From contig JASLNU010000074.1 of the NCBI GenBank assembly GCA_030745835.1, forward strand, positions 1 to 64,000: a DNA stretch of 64,000 nucleotides. Reading direction: 5' to 3'. Made by a program: the position numbers and the translations under genes. Position 1 is the stretch's first letter. Every line of letters starts with the position of its first letter. Below are positions 1-9,623 of the stretch, piece by piece. Source of the DNA: GCA-2687515 sp002687515 (GTDB lineage Bacteria; Pseudomonadota; Alphaproteobacteria; Rhodospirillales; UBA2165). The notes beneath the pieces are model-generated. The model was not told the origin of the DNA and made no database searches. It worked only from the letters and a program-made list of their open reading frames with translations.

Positions 1-1026
1 GCCGGCCTGGCGCAGCGCGAGGATTTGAAGCCGCTGGACCCAGGCGCGGTTGCACGCATAGTCGATCACGCCGCACGTCTGGCCGGCGATGCGGAACGGT
101 TGTCCTGCCATACGGAGAATATCTCCGACCTGCTGCGAGAATCCGATTACTGGGCCGGGCAGGATGCCCGCGACACCGTCTCGGCGGCCGACGTCCAGCA
201 TTCCATCGACGCGCAGATTCGGCGCGCCGACCGGGTGCGCGAACGCTCGCAGGATGCGATCCGCCGCGGGACGATCCTGATCGACACCAAGGGCGAAGAG
301 GTCGGCCAGGTCAATGGGCTTGCCGTACTCCAGCTCGGCGGCTTCGCCTTCGGCAAACCGTCCCGCATTACCGCCAGCATCCAGCTCGGCAAGGGCGACG
401 TGATCGACATCGAGCGGCAGGTGGAGCTCGGCGGCCCGACCCACTCGAAAGGAGTCATGATCCTGGCCGGATTTCTCGGCGGACGCTACGCCGCCGACCG
501 GCCCCTGGCCTTGAAGGCGAGCCTGGCCTTCGAGCAGTCCTATGGCGGCGTCGACGGCGACAGCGCATCCTCGACCGAGCTCTATGCCCTGATCTCGGCG
601 ATCGCCGAGATCCCGCTCAAGCAATCGATCGCCGTCACCGGATCGGTGGACCAACGGGGGCGGGTGCAGGCGATCGGCGGGGTTAATGAAAAGATCGAGG
701 GCTTTTTTGACATCTGCGAGGCGCGCGGCCTGACCGGCAGCCAAGGCGTCATGGTTCCGAAAGCCAACGTCAAGCACCTGATGCTGCGCAGCGACGTGGT
801 CGAAGCCTGCGCCAAGGGGCAGTTCCGAATCTACGCCGTCGCCAGCATCGATGAAGGGCTGGAAATTCTGACCGGTCTCGAAGCCGGCGTCGCCGATGAC
901 AAGGGCCAGTACCCGCTCGGCAGCATCAACCGCGCGGTCACCGCCAAACTGGCCGCCTCGGCAAAAAAGGCGCGCGCCTTCACCCAGCCGGCGCAACCGC
1001 AGGGCAATTCAAAACGCAAACGATGA
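1..1026 (+). CDS. Lon-type (S16) ATP-dependent protease, C-terminal part
   Basis: This is the C-terminal end of a Lon-related AAA+ protease. The frame is open from base 1, so the start and the ATPase part lie outside the window. The visible part carries the S16 protease domain with the Ser-Lys dyad: Ser in GDSASST and Lys in GGVNEKIEGF, about 45 residues later. The region before it (a hydrophilic helical stretch ending in IRRADRVRERSQDAIRRG) fits the lid region of the LonB-like or 'Lon-related putative protease' group rather than classical LonA. Such enzymes degrade damaged or regulatory proteins in the cytoplasm. A basic tail (QGNSKRKR) closes the protein. It converges with the glycosylase gene that ends 27 bases downstream. 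The TTG at 25 is an internal leucine codon, not a start. Confidence 0.88.
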   Translation, partial: AGLAQREDLKPLDPGAVARIVDHAARLAGDAERLSCHTENISDLLRESDYWAGQDARDTVSAADVQHSIDAQIRRADRVRERSQDAIRRGTILIDTKGEEVGQVNGLAVLQLGGFAFGKPSRITASIQLGKGDVIDIERQVELGGPTHSKGVMILAGFLGGRYAADRPLALKASLAFEQSYGGVDGDSASSTELYALISAIAEIPLKQSIAVTGSVDQRGRVQAIGGVNEKIEGFFDICEARGLTGSQGVMVPKANVKHLMLRSDVVEACAKGQFRIYAVASIDEGLEILTGLEAGVADDKGQYPLGSINRAVTAKLAASAKKARAFTQPAQPQGNSKRKR

Positions 1027-1053
1027 TCGGCTAAAAGCACACCTCTTTGGCAC

Positions 1054-1680
1054 TCAACCACCAATCAGCCCGGCCACCCGATTCTTCAGTTCCGGCAACA
1101 GGTCGGTTTCGAACCATGGGTTCTTTTTCTGCCATGCGGTGGTGCGCCAACTGGGGTGCGGCGTCGGTATGGTGCTGGAGCCGAAACTGCGCCAGGCGCG
1201 CACCGTTTCGGTCAATGTGCGCTGGCGCCTGCCCTTCAGGTAATATTTCTGCGCATACATGCCGATCAAAAGGGTCAGCTCGATATTGGGCAGCGCCGCC
1301 AGAAGGCGGCCGTGCCATGCGGGCGCGCATTCGGGGCGCGGCGGCTGATCGCCGCCGCCGGCAAGCCGGCCGGGATAACAAAATCCCATCGGCATGATGG
1401 CGAACTTGCCGGTATCGTAGAATGCCTCGCGCCCGACGCCCAGCCAGGCGCGCAAGCGCTCGCCCGAAGCATCGTTCCAGGGAATCCCGGTTGCGTGGAC
1501 CTTGGTGCCCGGCGCCTGTCCGATGATCAGGATTTTGGCTTGCCGCGAGGCCGCCAAGGTGGGCCGTGGCCCCAGCGGCAGATGGTCGGCGCAGAGGCGG
1601 CAGGCGCGTACCTCGGCCAAAATATCATCCAATGGACCGTCCAGGGTTTTATTTTTGAAACTTTGTTCTCCGCCCTTCAT
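1054..1680 (-). CDS. uracil-DNA glycosylase family protein (Fe-S type)
   Basis: A protein of 208 aa in the uracil-DNA glycosylase superfamily, expected to excise uracil or a related deaminated base from DNA. The active-site motif I appears as IIGQAPGTKVH near residue 52, and the C-terminal motif as PHPSW. Four cysteines are spaced as in the iron-sulfur glycosylases: a CRLC pair near the N-terminus, then two cysteines 16 residues apart in CYPG...PPRPEC, so a [4Fe-4S] cluster is likely. The exact family (4, 5 or a related group) cannot be decided by eye. It is divergent from the phosphatase gene at 1710, with very little space for promoters between them. Confidence 0.82.
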   Translation of the reverse strand: MKGGEQSFKNKTLDGPLDDILAEVRACRLCADHLPLGPRPTLAASRQAKILIIGQAPGTKVHATGIPWNDASGERLRAWLGVGREAFYDTGKFAIMPMGFCYPGRLAGGGDQPPRPECAPAWHGRLLAALPNIELTLLIGMYAQKYYLKGRRQRTLTETVRAWRSFGSSTIPTPHPSWRTTAWQKKNPWFETDLLPELKNRVAGLIGG

Positions 1681-1709
1681 TTGCTATGACGGATAACAGA
1701 GGTAATTAT

Positions 1710-2183
1710 ATGGTCAAGGTGCTTTTCGTGTGCTCGGGCAACATCTGCCGTTCGCCGACGGCGGAGGGCGTGTTCCGCAAGCTGGTAGAGGAAGCGGAGC
1801 TAAGCGCTCGCATCGAGGTTGATTCGGCGGCCACCGGTGCCTGGCATGTGGGCGAAACACCGGACACGCGCACCCAGGAAGCGGCGAAGCTGCGCGGTAT
1901 CGATCTCAGCCCGATCCGCGCCCGCCAGGTTGCCGCCGGCGATTTCCTGAATTTCGATTACATCCTGGCCATGGACCAGATGAACCACGGGCAATTGCGC
2001 GGCCAATGCCCCAACCAAATGCGCGACAAGGTACGCCTGTTTCTCGATTTCTCCGATACCGACAAGGGCCGCAACGTCCCCGATCCTTATTACGGCGGCG
2101 ACGGCGGTTTCGAAAACGTGCTCGATCTGGTGGAAGCCGGCGCCCGCGGCCTGCTGCGCCATATCCGGGACACGCATTTCTAA
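1710..2183 (+). CDS. low molecular weight protein-tyrosine phosphatase
   Basis: A cytoplasmic phosphatase of 157 aa, the usual length of the family. The P-loop signature CX5RS is at residues 8-15 (CSGNICRS), directly after the first beta strand, and the general-acid loop DPYYGG lies in the C-terminal third. I chose the ATG at 1710 because AGAGG sits 7 bases before it and the family begins with a short VKVLFVC strand; an in-frame ATG at 1686 would add 8 residues. The next gene starts 5 bases after its stop, so the two are probably co-transcribed. Substrates cannot be told from sequence; relatives act on tyrosine kinases of polysaccharide export or on arginine phosphate. Confidence 0.92.
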   Translation: MVKVLFVCSGNICRSPTAEGVFRKLVEEAELSARIEVDSAATGAWHVGETPDTRTQEAAKLRGIDLSPIRARQVAAGDFLNFDYILAMDQMNHGQLRGQCPNQMRDKVRLFLDFSDTDKGRNVPDPYYGGDGGFENVLDLVEAGARGLLRHIRDTHF

Positions 2184-2188
2184 CCGCC

Positions 2189-3043
2189 ATGCAAGGCGAG
2201 CTTGCGAGCCGCATCGAAGCCGCCGCCGGCAAACGGCCGGTGGCCATTGCCCCGATGGCCGGCGGCTGCGTCGGCGAGGTCTACCGGGTTGAATTTACCG
2301 GCGCCGAGCGGCTGGTCGCCAAGCTTGGGCCGGCGGGCGGCGGCCTCGCCATCGAGGGCGCCATGCTAAACCATCTGAAGGCGCGGACGGCGCTGCCGGT
2401 ACCGGCGGTAATCAGCGCCGATGACCGGCTTTTGCTGATCGAATATATCGACGGGCCCGATCCCCTGACCGCCGCCGCCGAGGCCGATGCCGCCGAACTG
2501 CTGGCCGAACTGCACGGGGTGCGCGAGGACCGGTTCGGCTTCGAAACCGATACCCTGATCGGCGGCCTTCATCAGCCCAACCCGTCGGGTGATGACTGGA
2601 TCGCGTTTTTCCGCGACCAGCGGCTGCTCTATATGGGGCGCCAGGCGCTGGCGGCCAAACGCCTGCCGGACGCGCTGATGCCCCGGCTCGAAGCCCTGGC
2701 GGCCAGGCTGGCGGACTGGCTGCCGGCGGACAGCAGCCCGGCGTTGATCCACGGCGACATGTGGGGCGGTAACATCCTTTGCCGCGGCGGCCGTGTCGCC
2801 GGCTTCATCGATCCCGCCATCTATCACGCCGAGCCCGAAATCGAGCTTGCCTTTTCAACCCTGTTTTCCACCTTCGGCGCGGCCTTTTTCGAACGCTATC
2901 AGGAAATCCGCCCGATCGCCCCCGGCTTTTTCGAGGAACGCCGCGCCCTCTACAACCTCTATCCGCTGCTCGTCCATGTGCGCCTGTTCGGCGGCGGCTA
3001 TGTGGGATCGGTGCAACGCACCCTCACCCAATTCGGATGCTAG
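2189..3043 (+). CDS. fructosamine kinase family protein
   Basis: A protein of 284 aa from the fructosamine-3-kinase/aminoglycoside-phosphotransferase-like fold. It shows the catalytic loop HGDMWGGN (Asp as base, Asn as metal ligand) followed by the DFG-equivalent FIDPA, both in the usual order, and the early LVAK lysine. Members phosphorylate sugar-amine adducts on proteins so that they decompose (deglycation), or related ketosamines. I chose the ATG at 2189, 5 bases after the phosphatase stop; upstream codons in this frame overlap the phosphatase and read as low-complexity arginine-rich sequence. Pairing of a LMW phosphatase with a fructosamine kinase fits a small metabolite- or protein-repair operon. 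Confidence 0.88.
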   Translation: MQGELASRIEAAAGKRPVAIAPMAGGCVGEVYRVEFTGAERLVAKLGPAGGGLAIEGAMLNHLKARTALPVPAVISADDRLLLIEYIDGPDPLTAAAEADAAELLAELHGVREDRFGFETDTLIGGLHQPNPSGDDWIAFFRDQRLLYMGRQALAAKRLPDALMPRLEALAARLADWLPADSSPALIHGDMWGGNILCRGGRVAGFIDPAIYHAEPEIELAFSTLFSTFGAAFFERYQEIRPIAPGFFEERRALYNLYPLLVHVRLFGGGYVGSVQRTLTQFGC

Positions 3044-3060
3044 ATTCCTCTAATTCGTGC

Positions 3061-3120
3061 TAATTCGGTGACAGTTTACTTTTTAAACCTAGATTTAATT
3101 AGTAAACTGTCACCGATTTA
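3061..3120. repeat. palindromic repeat, copy 1 (GGTGACAGTTTAC family)
   Basis: An inverted repeat with 20 bp arms (3061-3080 and 3101-3120) and one mismatch. The core is GGTGACAGTTTACT on one side and AGTAAACTGTCACC on the other, with an AT-rich centre containing TTTTTAAACCTAGA. A second copy is at 7873-7938. It lies between the convergent ends of the fructosamine kinase and rhodanese genes. It is preceded by a partial echo (CTAATTCGTG). It may serve as a bidirectional terminator or be a mobile REP-like unit; both are inference. Confidence 0.9.
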
Positions 3121-3132
3121 AAAGAGCCATTT

Positions 3133-3555
3133 CTATTTCTGCGTCCAGGCCAGGCCGCACACTTTCCAGCCGTTCTTGGCGCCGCGGTGGGCGCTGTCGT
3201 CCTTGTCGCCCTCGAAGCCCTCGGCGACGTTGTAGCAGCTGCCGTAGCCGGCTTCGGTCAGGGCCTTGGCGGCGCTCGCCGAACGCTGGCCGGAACGGCA
3301 GATCAACAGGATGGTGGTGTCCGGCTCGGGACAGGCGGCACGCACCTGGGTCACGAATTCCTCGTTTTTCACGTTGCCGGGAAAGGTCAGCCAGGAAATA
3401 TTGATCTGTTCCTTGCTCAGCGCCGAAAGGTCGGTGACGCCGACATAGTTCCATTCCGCCTCGGTGCGCACGTCGATCAGGACCGAGCCCTTGTCCCCGG
3501 CCAGCATCTCCCAGGTTTCGATCGGCGATAGATCGCCCGCATATCCGTCAGCCAC
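3133..3555 (-). CDS. rhodanese-like domain protein
   Basis: A single-domain rhodanese of 140 aa. The active-site loop CRSGQRS (Cys near residue 87) is intact, so sulfur-transfer activity is plausible. The N-terminal helix-strand pattern ending in VLIDVRTEAEW is the typical CH2A-like start. The insert between VGVTDLSAL and the active site is also typical of proteobacterial single-domain rhodaneses. No signal peptide is seen, so it should be cytoplasmic. It is divergent from the glycosyltransferase at 3697 with a 140-base gap. Its sulfur donor and acceptor are unknown. Confidence 0.9.
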   Translation of the reverse strand: MADGYAGDLSPIETWEMLAGDKGSVLIDVRTEAEWNYVGVTDLSALSKEQINISWLTFPGNVKNEEFVTQVRAACPEPDTTILLICRSGQRSASAAKALTEAGYGSCYNVAEGFEGDKDDSAHRGAKNGWKVCGLAWTQK

Positions 3556-3696
3556 CGCTTGCTCTCCTCTCGGTAAAATCGCGGTGACACTTATAACCTC
3601 GGCGAGGTCTCCGCACCATACCGTTAAGGTTCTTTCCAGGCGCCGACGGGCGTTGTATCTAGTGCATGGTGAACAAGAGCACTATGTGAACAGCTG

Positions 3697-4533
3697 ATGA
3701 ATTCCGAATCTGGACCCGAAATTTCGCCTGAAATATCAGTGGTCGTGCCGGTGCATGACGAAGCCGAAAACATCGTCCCGCTGGTCGATGAAATCTACGC
3801 GGCGCTGGCCGGCGGCCCAGGAATCGAAGGTGATTTCGAAGTTGGCTTCGAGGTGATCTTCGTCGATGACGGTAGCGGCGATGAAAGCTTCGAATTTCTG
3901 GCCGAGCAGGCCGCCGCCCGGCCCGATTTCAGGGCCGTGCGGCACGCGCTGCGCGCCGGGCAAAGCGCCGCCATCCATTCCGGCGTGCATGCCGCGCGCG
4001 GCACCCTGATCGCTACCTTGGATGGCGACGGCCAGAACGATCCCGCCGATATCCCAAAGCTTTTAGCTCTCTATCGCAGCCTGGCGGGCACGGATGCAGT
4101 TGGGGGCGGGCCGCTGATGATCGCCGGGCACCGCGTTGAACGCCGCGACAGCTGGCTAAAGCGGATATCATCCAGTATCGCCAACGGGGTCCGCGCCCGC
4201 GCCCTTGGCGACGCGACGCCGGACACCGGCTGCGGGCTGAAGCTGTTCCCGCGCGATGCCTTTCTCGAATTTCCGGCATTCGATCACATGCACCGATTCT
4301 TGCCGGCCCTGATGATCCGCGCCGGCGGCCGGGTGATATCGGAGGGTGTCAGCCACCGGGCGCGGGCGCGCGGCCAATCCAAATACGGCATGTGGGACCG
4401 GCTCTGGATCGGCATCGCCGATTTGCGCGGCGTCGGCTGGCTGGCGCGGCGGCCCCTGCGCCCCGAAATCGCCGAAACGCCAGATGGGCTAGATGGGCCA
4501 GATACGCCAGATACACGTGACACCGGCGAATAG
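3697..4533 (+). CDS. glycosyltransferase family 2 protein
   Basis: A protein of 278 aa with the GT-A fold start ISVVVPVHDEAENI, the nucleotide-binding acidic pair FVDDGSGD, and the metal site DGDGQNDP. The order matches dolichol/polyprenyl-phosphate sugar synthases (DPM1/ArnC type), and the later stretch DTGCGLKLF is typical of that group. No C-terminal membrane segments are present, so it is the short soluble form that makes polyprenyl-phosphate-linked sugars at the inner face of the membrane. The C-terminus carries a tripeptide repeat (PDG/LDG/PDT/PDT) coded by 9 bp tandem repeats. A VTT-family membrane protein follows 14 bases later, likely in the same transcript. Confidence 0.85.
   Translation: MNSESGPEISPEISVVVPVHDEAENIVPLVDEIYAALAGGPGIEGDFEVGFEVIFVDDGSGDESFEFLAEQAAARPDFRAVRHALRAGQSAAIHSGVHAARGTLIATLDGDGQNDPADIPKLLALYRSLAGTDAVGGGPLMIAGHRVERRDSWLKRISSSIANGVRARALGDATPDTGCGLKLFPRDAFLEFPAFDHMHRFLPALMIRAGGRVISEGVSHRARARGQSKYGMWDRLWIGIADLRGVGWLARRPLRPEIAETPDGLDGPDTPDTRDTGE
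4480..4515 (+). repeat. 9 bp tandem repeat, four units, in a coding region
   Basis: Four imperfect copies of CCAGATGGG / CCAGATACG inside the last codons of the GT2 gene. Each unit adds one Pro-Asp-Gly or Pro-Asp-Thr tripeptide. The reading frame is kept, so copy-number change would only lengthen or shorten the tail. Confidence 0.8.
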
Positions 4534-4547
4534 GGCGGGCCACCAGC

Positions 4548-5225
4548 ATGCAGTCCCTGCCACGCACCATCATTCGCGGCCTGATCATCATCGCCGCTTT
4601 GGTTGCCGCCGGCTTCCTATTGAAAAACTGGGGTATCGGAGGCGGTATTCTCAACGAAGCCTGGATCGACGAAAATATCCGCCGGAACGGGGCCGGCGGC
4701 GGCGCCCTGTTCGTCGCCATCGGCGCCGCCTTCACCGCCGTCGGATTTCCGCGACAAGCGGTGTCCTTCCTCGCCGGATACGCCTTCGGGCTGGTCTCCG
4801 GAACGCTGCTTGCCGTGGCGGCGACCTCGATCGGTTGCATCATCACCTTCAGTTTTTCCAGGTATTTGGCGCGCGGCATGATCGCCGGACGGTTCTCGGA
4901 GCGCATCGCCAAGGCCGACGAGTTTTTCCGGCGCAACACCTTCGCCGCTACCCTTTTGATCCGCTTCTTGCCGCTCGGCAGCAATCTCGTCACCAACCTG
5001 GTGGCCGGCGTATCGAGGGCCGGCGCCATTGCCTTTGTCGGCGGCTCGGCGCTCGGTTACATTCCGCAGACCCTGATCTTCGCGCTCCTCGGCAGCGGCA
5101 TTACCTTGGAGCCGGAGCTGCGCATCAGCCTCAGCGTCATCCTGTTTCTTCTTTCGGCGGCGCTCGGCGTCTACCTCTACCGCCGCTACCGGCAGAACGG
5201 CGACGCGGCGGAAGCGTTCGATTAA
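4548..5225 (+). CDS. TVP38/TMEM64 (VTT domain) membrane protein
   Basis: An integral membrane protein of 225 aa with an N-terminal membrane helix (residues about 8-28), the VTT core that includes the conserved FPRQAVSFLAGYAFG re-entrant region, and the later RFLPLGSN loop followed by two or more membrane helices. The family (DedA/SNARE-associated superfamily) is thought to act in lipid or undecaprenyl-phosphate traffic. Its pairing with a polyprenyl-phosphate glycosyltransferase just upstream fits such a role, but this is inference. Confidence 0.85.
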   Translation: MQSLPRTIIRGLIIIAALVAAGFLLKNWGIGGGILNEAWIDENIRRNGAGGGALFVAIGAAFTAVGFPRQAVSFLAGYAFGLVSGTLLAVAATSIGCIITFSFSRYLARGMIAGRFSERIAKADEFFRRNTFAATLLIRFLPLGSNLVTNLVAGVSRAGAIAFVGGSALGYIPQTLIFALLGSGITLEPELRISLSVILFLLSAALGVYLYRRYRQNGDAAEAFD

Positions 5226-5229
5226 AGCA

Positions 5230-5541
5230 CTAGTGCACGGTCCAGATATCGTCGACGCGGCGCATCGATGCCGGTTTGATCAGAAGGTTGCTGGCGACGC
5301 TGACCGAATGGATGCTGCCATCCAGGTTATGCTCCCAATAATTCAGGAACTTGACCAGGGTCGGGTAATCGGGCGGCAGGTCCAGGGTCTGCCAGATGAA
5401 ACTTTGTAAGAGATGCGGATAATCGGGGATACGGTATAGGACCTCGGCGGTGGTCAGGCAGTAGCCCTTGAGCAGCTTGCCCATATCGCGATTGGAATGC
5501 CCGCGCAGGTTTTTCTTGGTATTCCTCTGGCGTTTCTGCAT
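5230..5541 (-). CDS. usg: Usg family protein
   Basis: A small protein of 103 aa matching the Usg family of alphaproteobacteria: the motifs LLKGYCLTTAEVLYR, LLQSF.WQ and LDG.IHSV are all recognisable, and the C-terminus ends in the typical DDIWTVH. The function is not known; the name comes from its position near tryptophan genes in some genomes, which is not the case here. The family is nearly restricted to Alphaproteobacteria, which helps to place the organism. The first 15 residues are basic and asparagine/arginine-rich. It is transcribed away from groES, with a 253-base shared upstream region. Confidence 0.9.
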   Translation of the reverse strand: MQKRQRNTKKNLRGHSNRDMGKLLKGYCLTTAEVLYRIPDYPHLLQSFIWQTLDLPPDYPTLVKFLNYWEHNLDGSIHSVSVASNLLIKPASMRRVDDIWTVH

Positions 5542-5701
5542 CGCTCCACCATCCCGTTGAAATTCAATTGAATGATTTCTTCATGTCAATTTTATGCCGA
5601 GTCGCAAAATTTATTCAACCTTTTCAATAGATTAGCAGCCCATGGGGTAGAGTGCTGCCAAAATTGGCCGCACCATCGGTTTATTTTTTCGGATCAAGGG
5701 C

Positions 5702-5730
5702 TTGACGCACGGCAATCACCGGCTAATTTG
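5702..5730 (+). promoter_or_regulatory. probable groESL promoter
   Basis: TTGACG at 5702-5707 and TAATTT at 5724-5729 with 16 bases between them form a plausible -35/-10 pair just before the CIRCE element. The CTTGAC start also resembles the alphaproteobacterial sigma-32 -35 box, so heat-shock sigma use cannot be excluded. Confidence 0.55.
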
Positions 5731-5757
5731 TTAGCAGTCTCGCGCCGTGAGTGCTAA
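5731..5757 (+). promoter_or_regulatory. CIRCE operator (HrcA binding site)
   Basis: TTAGCAGTC, 9 bases, GAGTGCTAA. This is the CIRCE inverted repeat (consensus TTAGCACTC-N9-GAGTGCTAA) with one changed base in the left arm. It lies 37 bases before the groES start and directly after the predicted promoter, the usual place for repression by HrcA and heat induction. No hrcA gene is in the window. Confidence 0.95.
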
Positions 5758-5794
5758 CCGCGGCGCCATTTCTTTTGCAAACTGGAGGAAGCAA

Positions 5795-6112
5795 ATGGGT
5801 TTTAGGCCTTTGCATGACCGCATCCTGGTGCGGCGATTCGATGAAGAAGAAAAATCATTGGGCGGGATCATTATTCCCGATACCGCCAAGGAAAAACCGT
5901 CCGAAGGCGAAATTGTCGCCGTCGGTTCGGGCACCCGCGGTGAAGACGGCTCGATCACGGCGCTCGACGTCAAAGCCGGCGATCGCATCCTGTTCGGCAA
6001 GTATGGCGGTACCGAGGTCAAGGTTGACGGCGAGGATCTGCTCATTCTGCGCGAATCGGACGTTCTCGGAATCATCGAAACCAAGGCAAAAGCGAAGAAA
6101 AAGGCCGCTTAA
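5795..6112 (+). CDS. groES: co-chaperonin GroES
   Basis: GroES of 105 aa, the heptameric lid of the GroEL chamber in the cytoplasm. It begins FRPLHDRILVRR, has the mobile loop around EKSLGGIIIPDTA, and ends in a lysine/alanine tail (KAKAKKKAA) that is slightly longer than in the shortest homologues. The ATG at 5795 is preceded by GGAGG at 5784-5788. groEL follows after 55 bases. Transcription is expected from the CIRCE-controlled promoter upstream. Confidence 0.98.
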   Translation: MGFRPLHDRILVRRFDEEEKSLGGIIIPDTAKEKPSEGEIVAVGSGTRGEDGSITALDVKAGDRILFGKYGGTEVKVDGEDLLILRESDVLGIIETKAKAKKKAA

Positions 6113-6167
6113 ACCGGTCCTTCGTTTTAATCGCCAATAACAAATTCAGCTATAGGAGATCTCAATC

Positions 6168-7808
<1,641 letters not shown>

Positions 7809-7834
7809 GCCGCTTCGGCAAGCCGAGAAATCAA

Positions 7835-7866
7835 GGGCCGCGCTTCGGTGCGCGGCCCTTTTTCTT
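7835..7866 (+). terminator. intrinsic terminator of groESL
   Basis: A perfect 9 bp stem (GGGCCGCGC at 7835-7843, GCGCGGCCC at 7850-7858) with a 6-base loop, followed by TTTTTCTTT. It lies 26 bases after the groEL stop. Confidence 0.95.
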
Positions 7867-7872
7867 TGCCCC

Positions 7873-7938
7873 TAATTCGGTGACAGTTTACTTTTTAAAC
7901 CTAGAATTAAACCTAAAAAGTAAACTGTCACCGAATTA
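7873..7938. repeat. palindromic repeat, copy 2 (GGTGACAGTTTAC family)
   Basis: A perfect inverted repeat with 24 bp arms at 7873-7896 and 7915-7938; the centre reads AAACCTAGAATTAAACCT. It shares its arms and the TTTTTAAACCTAGA centre with the copy at 3061-3120. It lies between the convergent groEL and thpR genes and ends 4 bases before the thpR stop. The left arm follows directly after the groEL terminator. Confidence 0.93.
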
Positions 7939-7942
7939 CGAA

Positions 7943-8479
7943 TTAAATCAGCGGGTAGGTTTCCAGCACCTGGTAATTGGCGCCGCCGTGGCCGAGATGG
8001 CTGCGGTAGAGGATGAATTCGGTAGAGCTGAAGGGCGGCGCGGCGAAGCCGCCATGGCCGGAGAGATAAGGCGCGATCTGTTCCACCGGCACCCGTTTCA
8101 GGCGCGCCAATGTCACATGGGGGGTGAATTTGCGCCCCTCCGGCTCGAGCCCGGCGCGCTGCAAGGAGGCTTCCACGCGCGCCTGCAAATCCAGCAATTC
8201 CCGGCATGGCTTGGCGCCCGCCCAAACCGCGCGGGCGCGGCCCCTTGATTCGAAACAACCGACGCCGGTGAGCGTGATCTCGACCGGCGGTGCATGGATT
8301 TGCACCAGGGCGGCATCGATGTCCTCGGCGGTAAATTCATCGACCTCGCCGATGAAGCGCAGGCTCAGATGCAGGTTCTCCGGCGCCACCCAGCGCGCAT
8401 CCGGAACACCGCCGTTCATGGCGGCCAGTTGTAAGCGCACCGCATCTGGTAACCCGAGCCCGACAAAAAGACGCAACAT
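7943..8479 (-). CDS. thpR: RNA 2',3'-cyclic phosphodiesterase
   Basis: A LigT/ThpR-type 2H phosphoesterase of 178 aa. Both catalytic HxTx-type tetrapeptides are present: HLSL (His37) and HVTL in the second half. The second is canonical and the first has Ser in place of Thr, which is common in the family. Members open 2',3'-cyclic phosphates on RNA ends, and some homologues act in reverse as ligases. It is transcribed downstream of the FIST gene with a 28-base gap, so the two are likely in one transcript. Confidence 0.92.
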   Translation of the reverse strand: MLRLFVGLGLPDAVRLQLAAMNGGVPDARWVAPENLHLSLRFIGEVDEFTAEDIDAALVQIHAPPVEITLTGVGCFESRGRARAVWAGAKPCRELLDLQARVEASLQRAGLEPEGRKFTPHVTLARLKRVPVEQIAPYLSGHGGFAAPPFSSTEFILYRSHLGHGGANYQVLETYPLI

Positions 8480-8507
8480 CGCCGCTATCTCCTGGGTAGG
8501 TGGACCC

Positions 8508-9623
8508 TTAAACGAACAGGGTTAAAACGCCCGTATAGCTATAGAGGCGGTCGTTTGAAATCTCTCCATTCGCGTACATGCCGACCAGCGGAACATCGCC
8601 CAAGGTACCCCGCACCAGTTCCAGTTCCGCGTTCTTGCCACCGAACATGTTGGGCCCGCGCGCAATGCAGGAGATATAGTGGGCGCCCTTGATGCCGCCT
8701 TCGGCCATGGCACCGGCGCGGCTCTTGAGTTTTTCCAGCATGGCGCCGAGATCGGCGCGCGCCGCGCCCGCGTCGCGGCTGACGAACATGATGGCATCGC
8801 CCGGTGACACCGGCGCGGCGATGGCGATCAATCCGCGCTCTTCGTCGAAGCCGATCAGGTTGCGCACCACATAATCGCCGGTGTCCGATCCGGCCACCGG
8901 CAGGGCGGCGTGAATATAACCGGCGGCGCGGCGCAAATCGCGCGCCAGCACCTCGCCGACATCAACCCGCAAAACATCGAGCGCCGGACGGCCATCGATT
9001 TCGATAACGATATTTTCCTCAGCCATATCAATGCGGTGGACATCGCCGATCGGCGCGCAGCCCTGGCTGAGCGCGGTAACGAGTCGCACCTCGGGCGCCA
9101 GCACGACCCCCGATACGCCGCCGCCGGTAAATCCGCCCGCTACCTGATGGTCGGGCCGGGCGCTGGCGGTAAGGCCGCCGACCAGATAGCCGCCGGTCAC
9201 CTGCGATACGGTTTCCATATCCTCGAACAGGTTCTGATTGTTGGAATCGGCATGCAGGACAACGAGGGGCAGGCTGCCCAATTGGGTTGGCGCGGAAGCG
9301 GGCCCGGGTGTCCCCGCATCGCCGGCGCGCTCGAACAATCGGTGGCCGCCGGGCGGCGTTTCGATGACCATCAGCGCCACCGCGGCTTCGTCGAAATATT
9401 CGGCGCCGGTACCACAAACGCCGAGGCCGACGGCGCCTACCCAGTCGGCGATGCCGGTCTCGGCGCGGGCGCGTTCCACAACTTCGGTGAAGTTGGGTGC
9501 CAGAACTTCGGTGACATAGATGAAACCCAGATTGGCGGCGGCGCTTGCCGGCGGCAACCGGTCAAGTGCGGTATCGATGGCGTGCCGCCAATCGTCGCCC
9601 GAGGCGCTGGCCGAAACAAACAT
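8508..9623 (-). CDS. FIST domain sensory protein
   Basis: A protein of 371 aa that matches the FIST_N plus FIST_C arrangement: an N-terminal domain beginning FVSASASGDDW, and a C-terminal domain with the conserved GCAPIGD, FVSRDAG and CIARGPNMFG stretches. FIST proteins are thought to bind small ligands such as amino acids and are often linked to signal transduction, but no kinase or cyclase gene is adjacent. Its start overlaps the stop of the upstream esterase gene by one base (TAATG), implying translational coupling. Confidence 0.85.
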   Translation of the reverse strand: MFVSASASGDDWRHAIDTALDRLPPASAAANLGFIYVTEVLAPNFTEVVERARAETGIADWVGAVGLGVCGTGAEYFDEAAVALMVIETPPGGHRLFERAGDAGTPGPASAPTQLGSLPLVVLHADSNNQNLFEDMETVSQVTGGYLVGGLTASARPDHQVAGGFTGGGVSGVVLAPEVRLVTALSQGCAPIGDVHRIDMAEENIVIEIDGRPALDVLRVDVGEVLARDLRRAAGYIHAALPVAGSDTGDYVVRNLIGFDEERGLIAIAAPVSPGDAIMFVSRDAGAARADLGAMLEKLKSRAGAMAEGGIKGAHYISCIARGPNMFGGKNAELELVRGTLGDVPLVGMYANGEISNDRLYSYTGVLTLFV

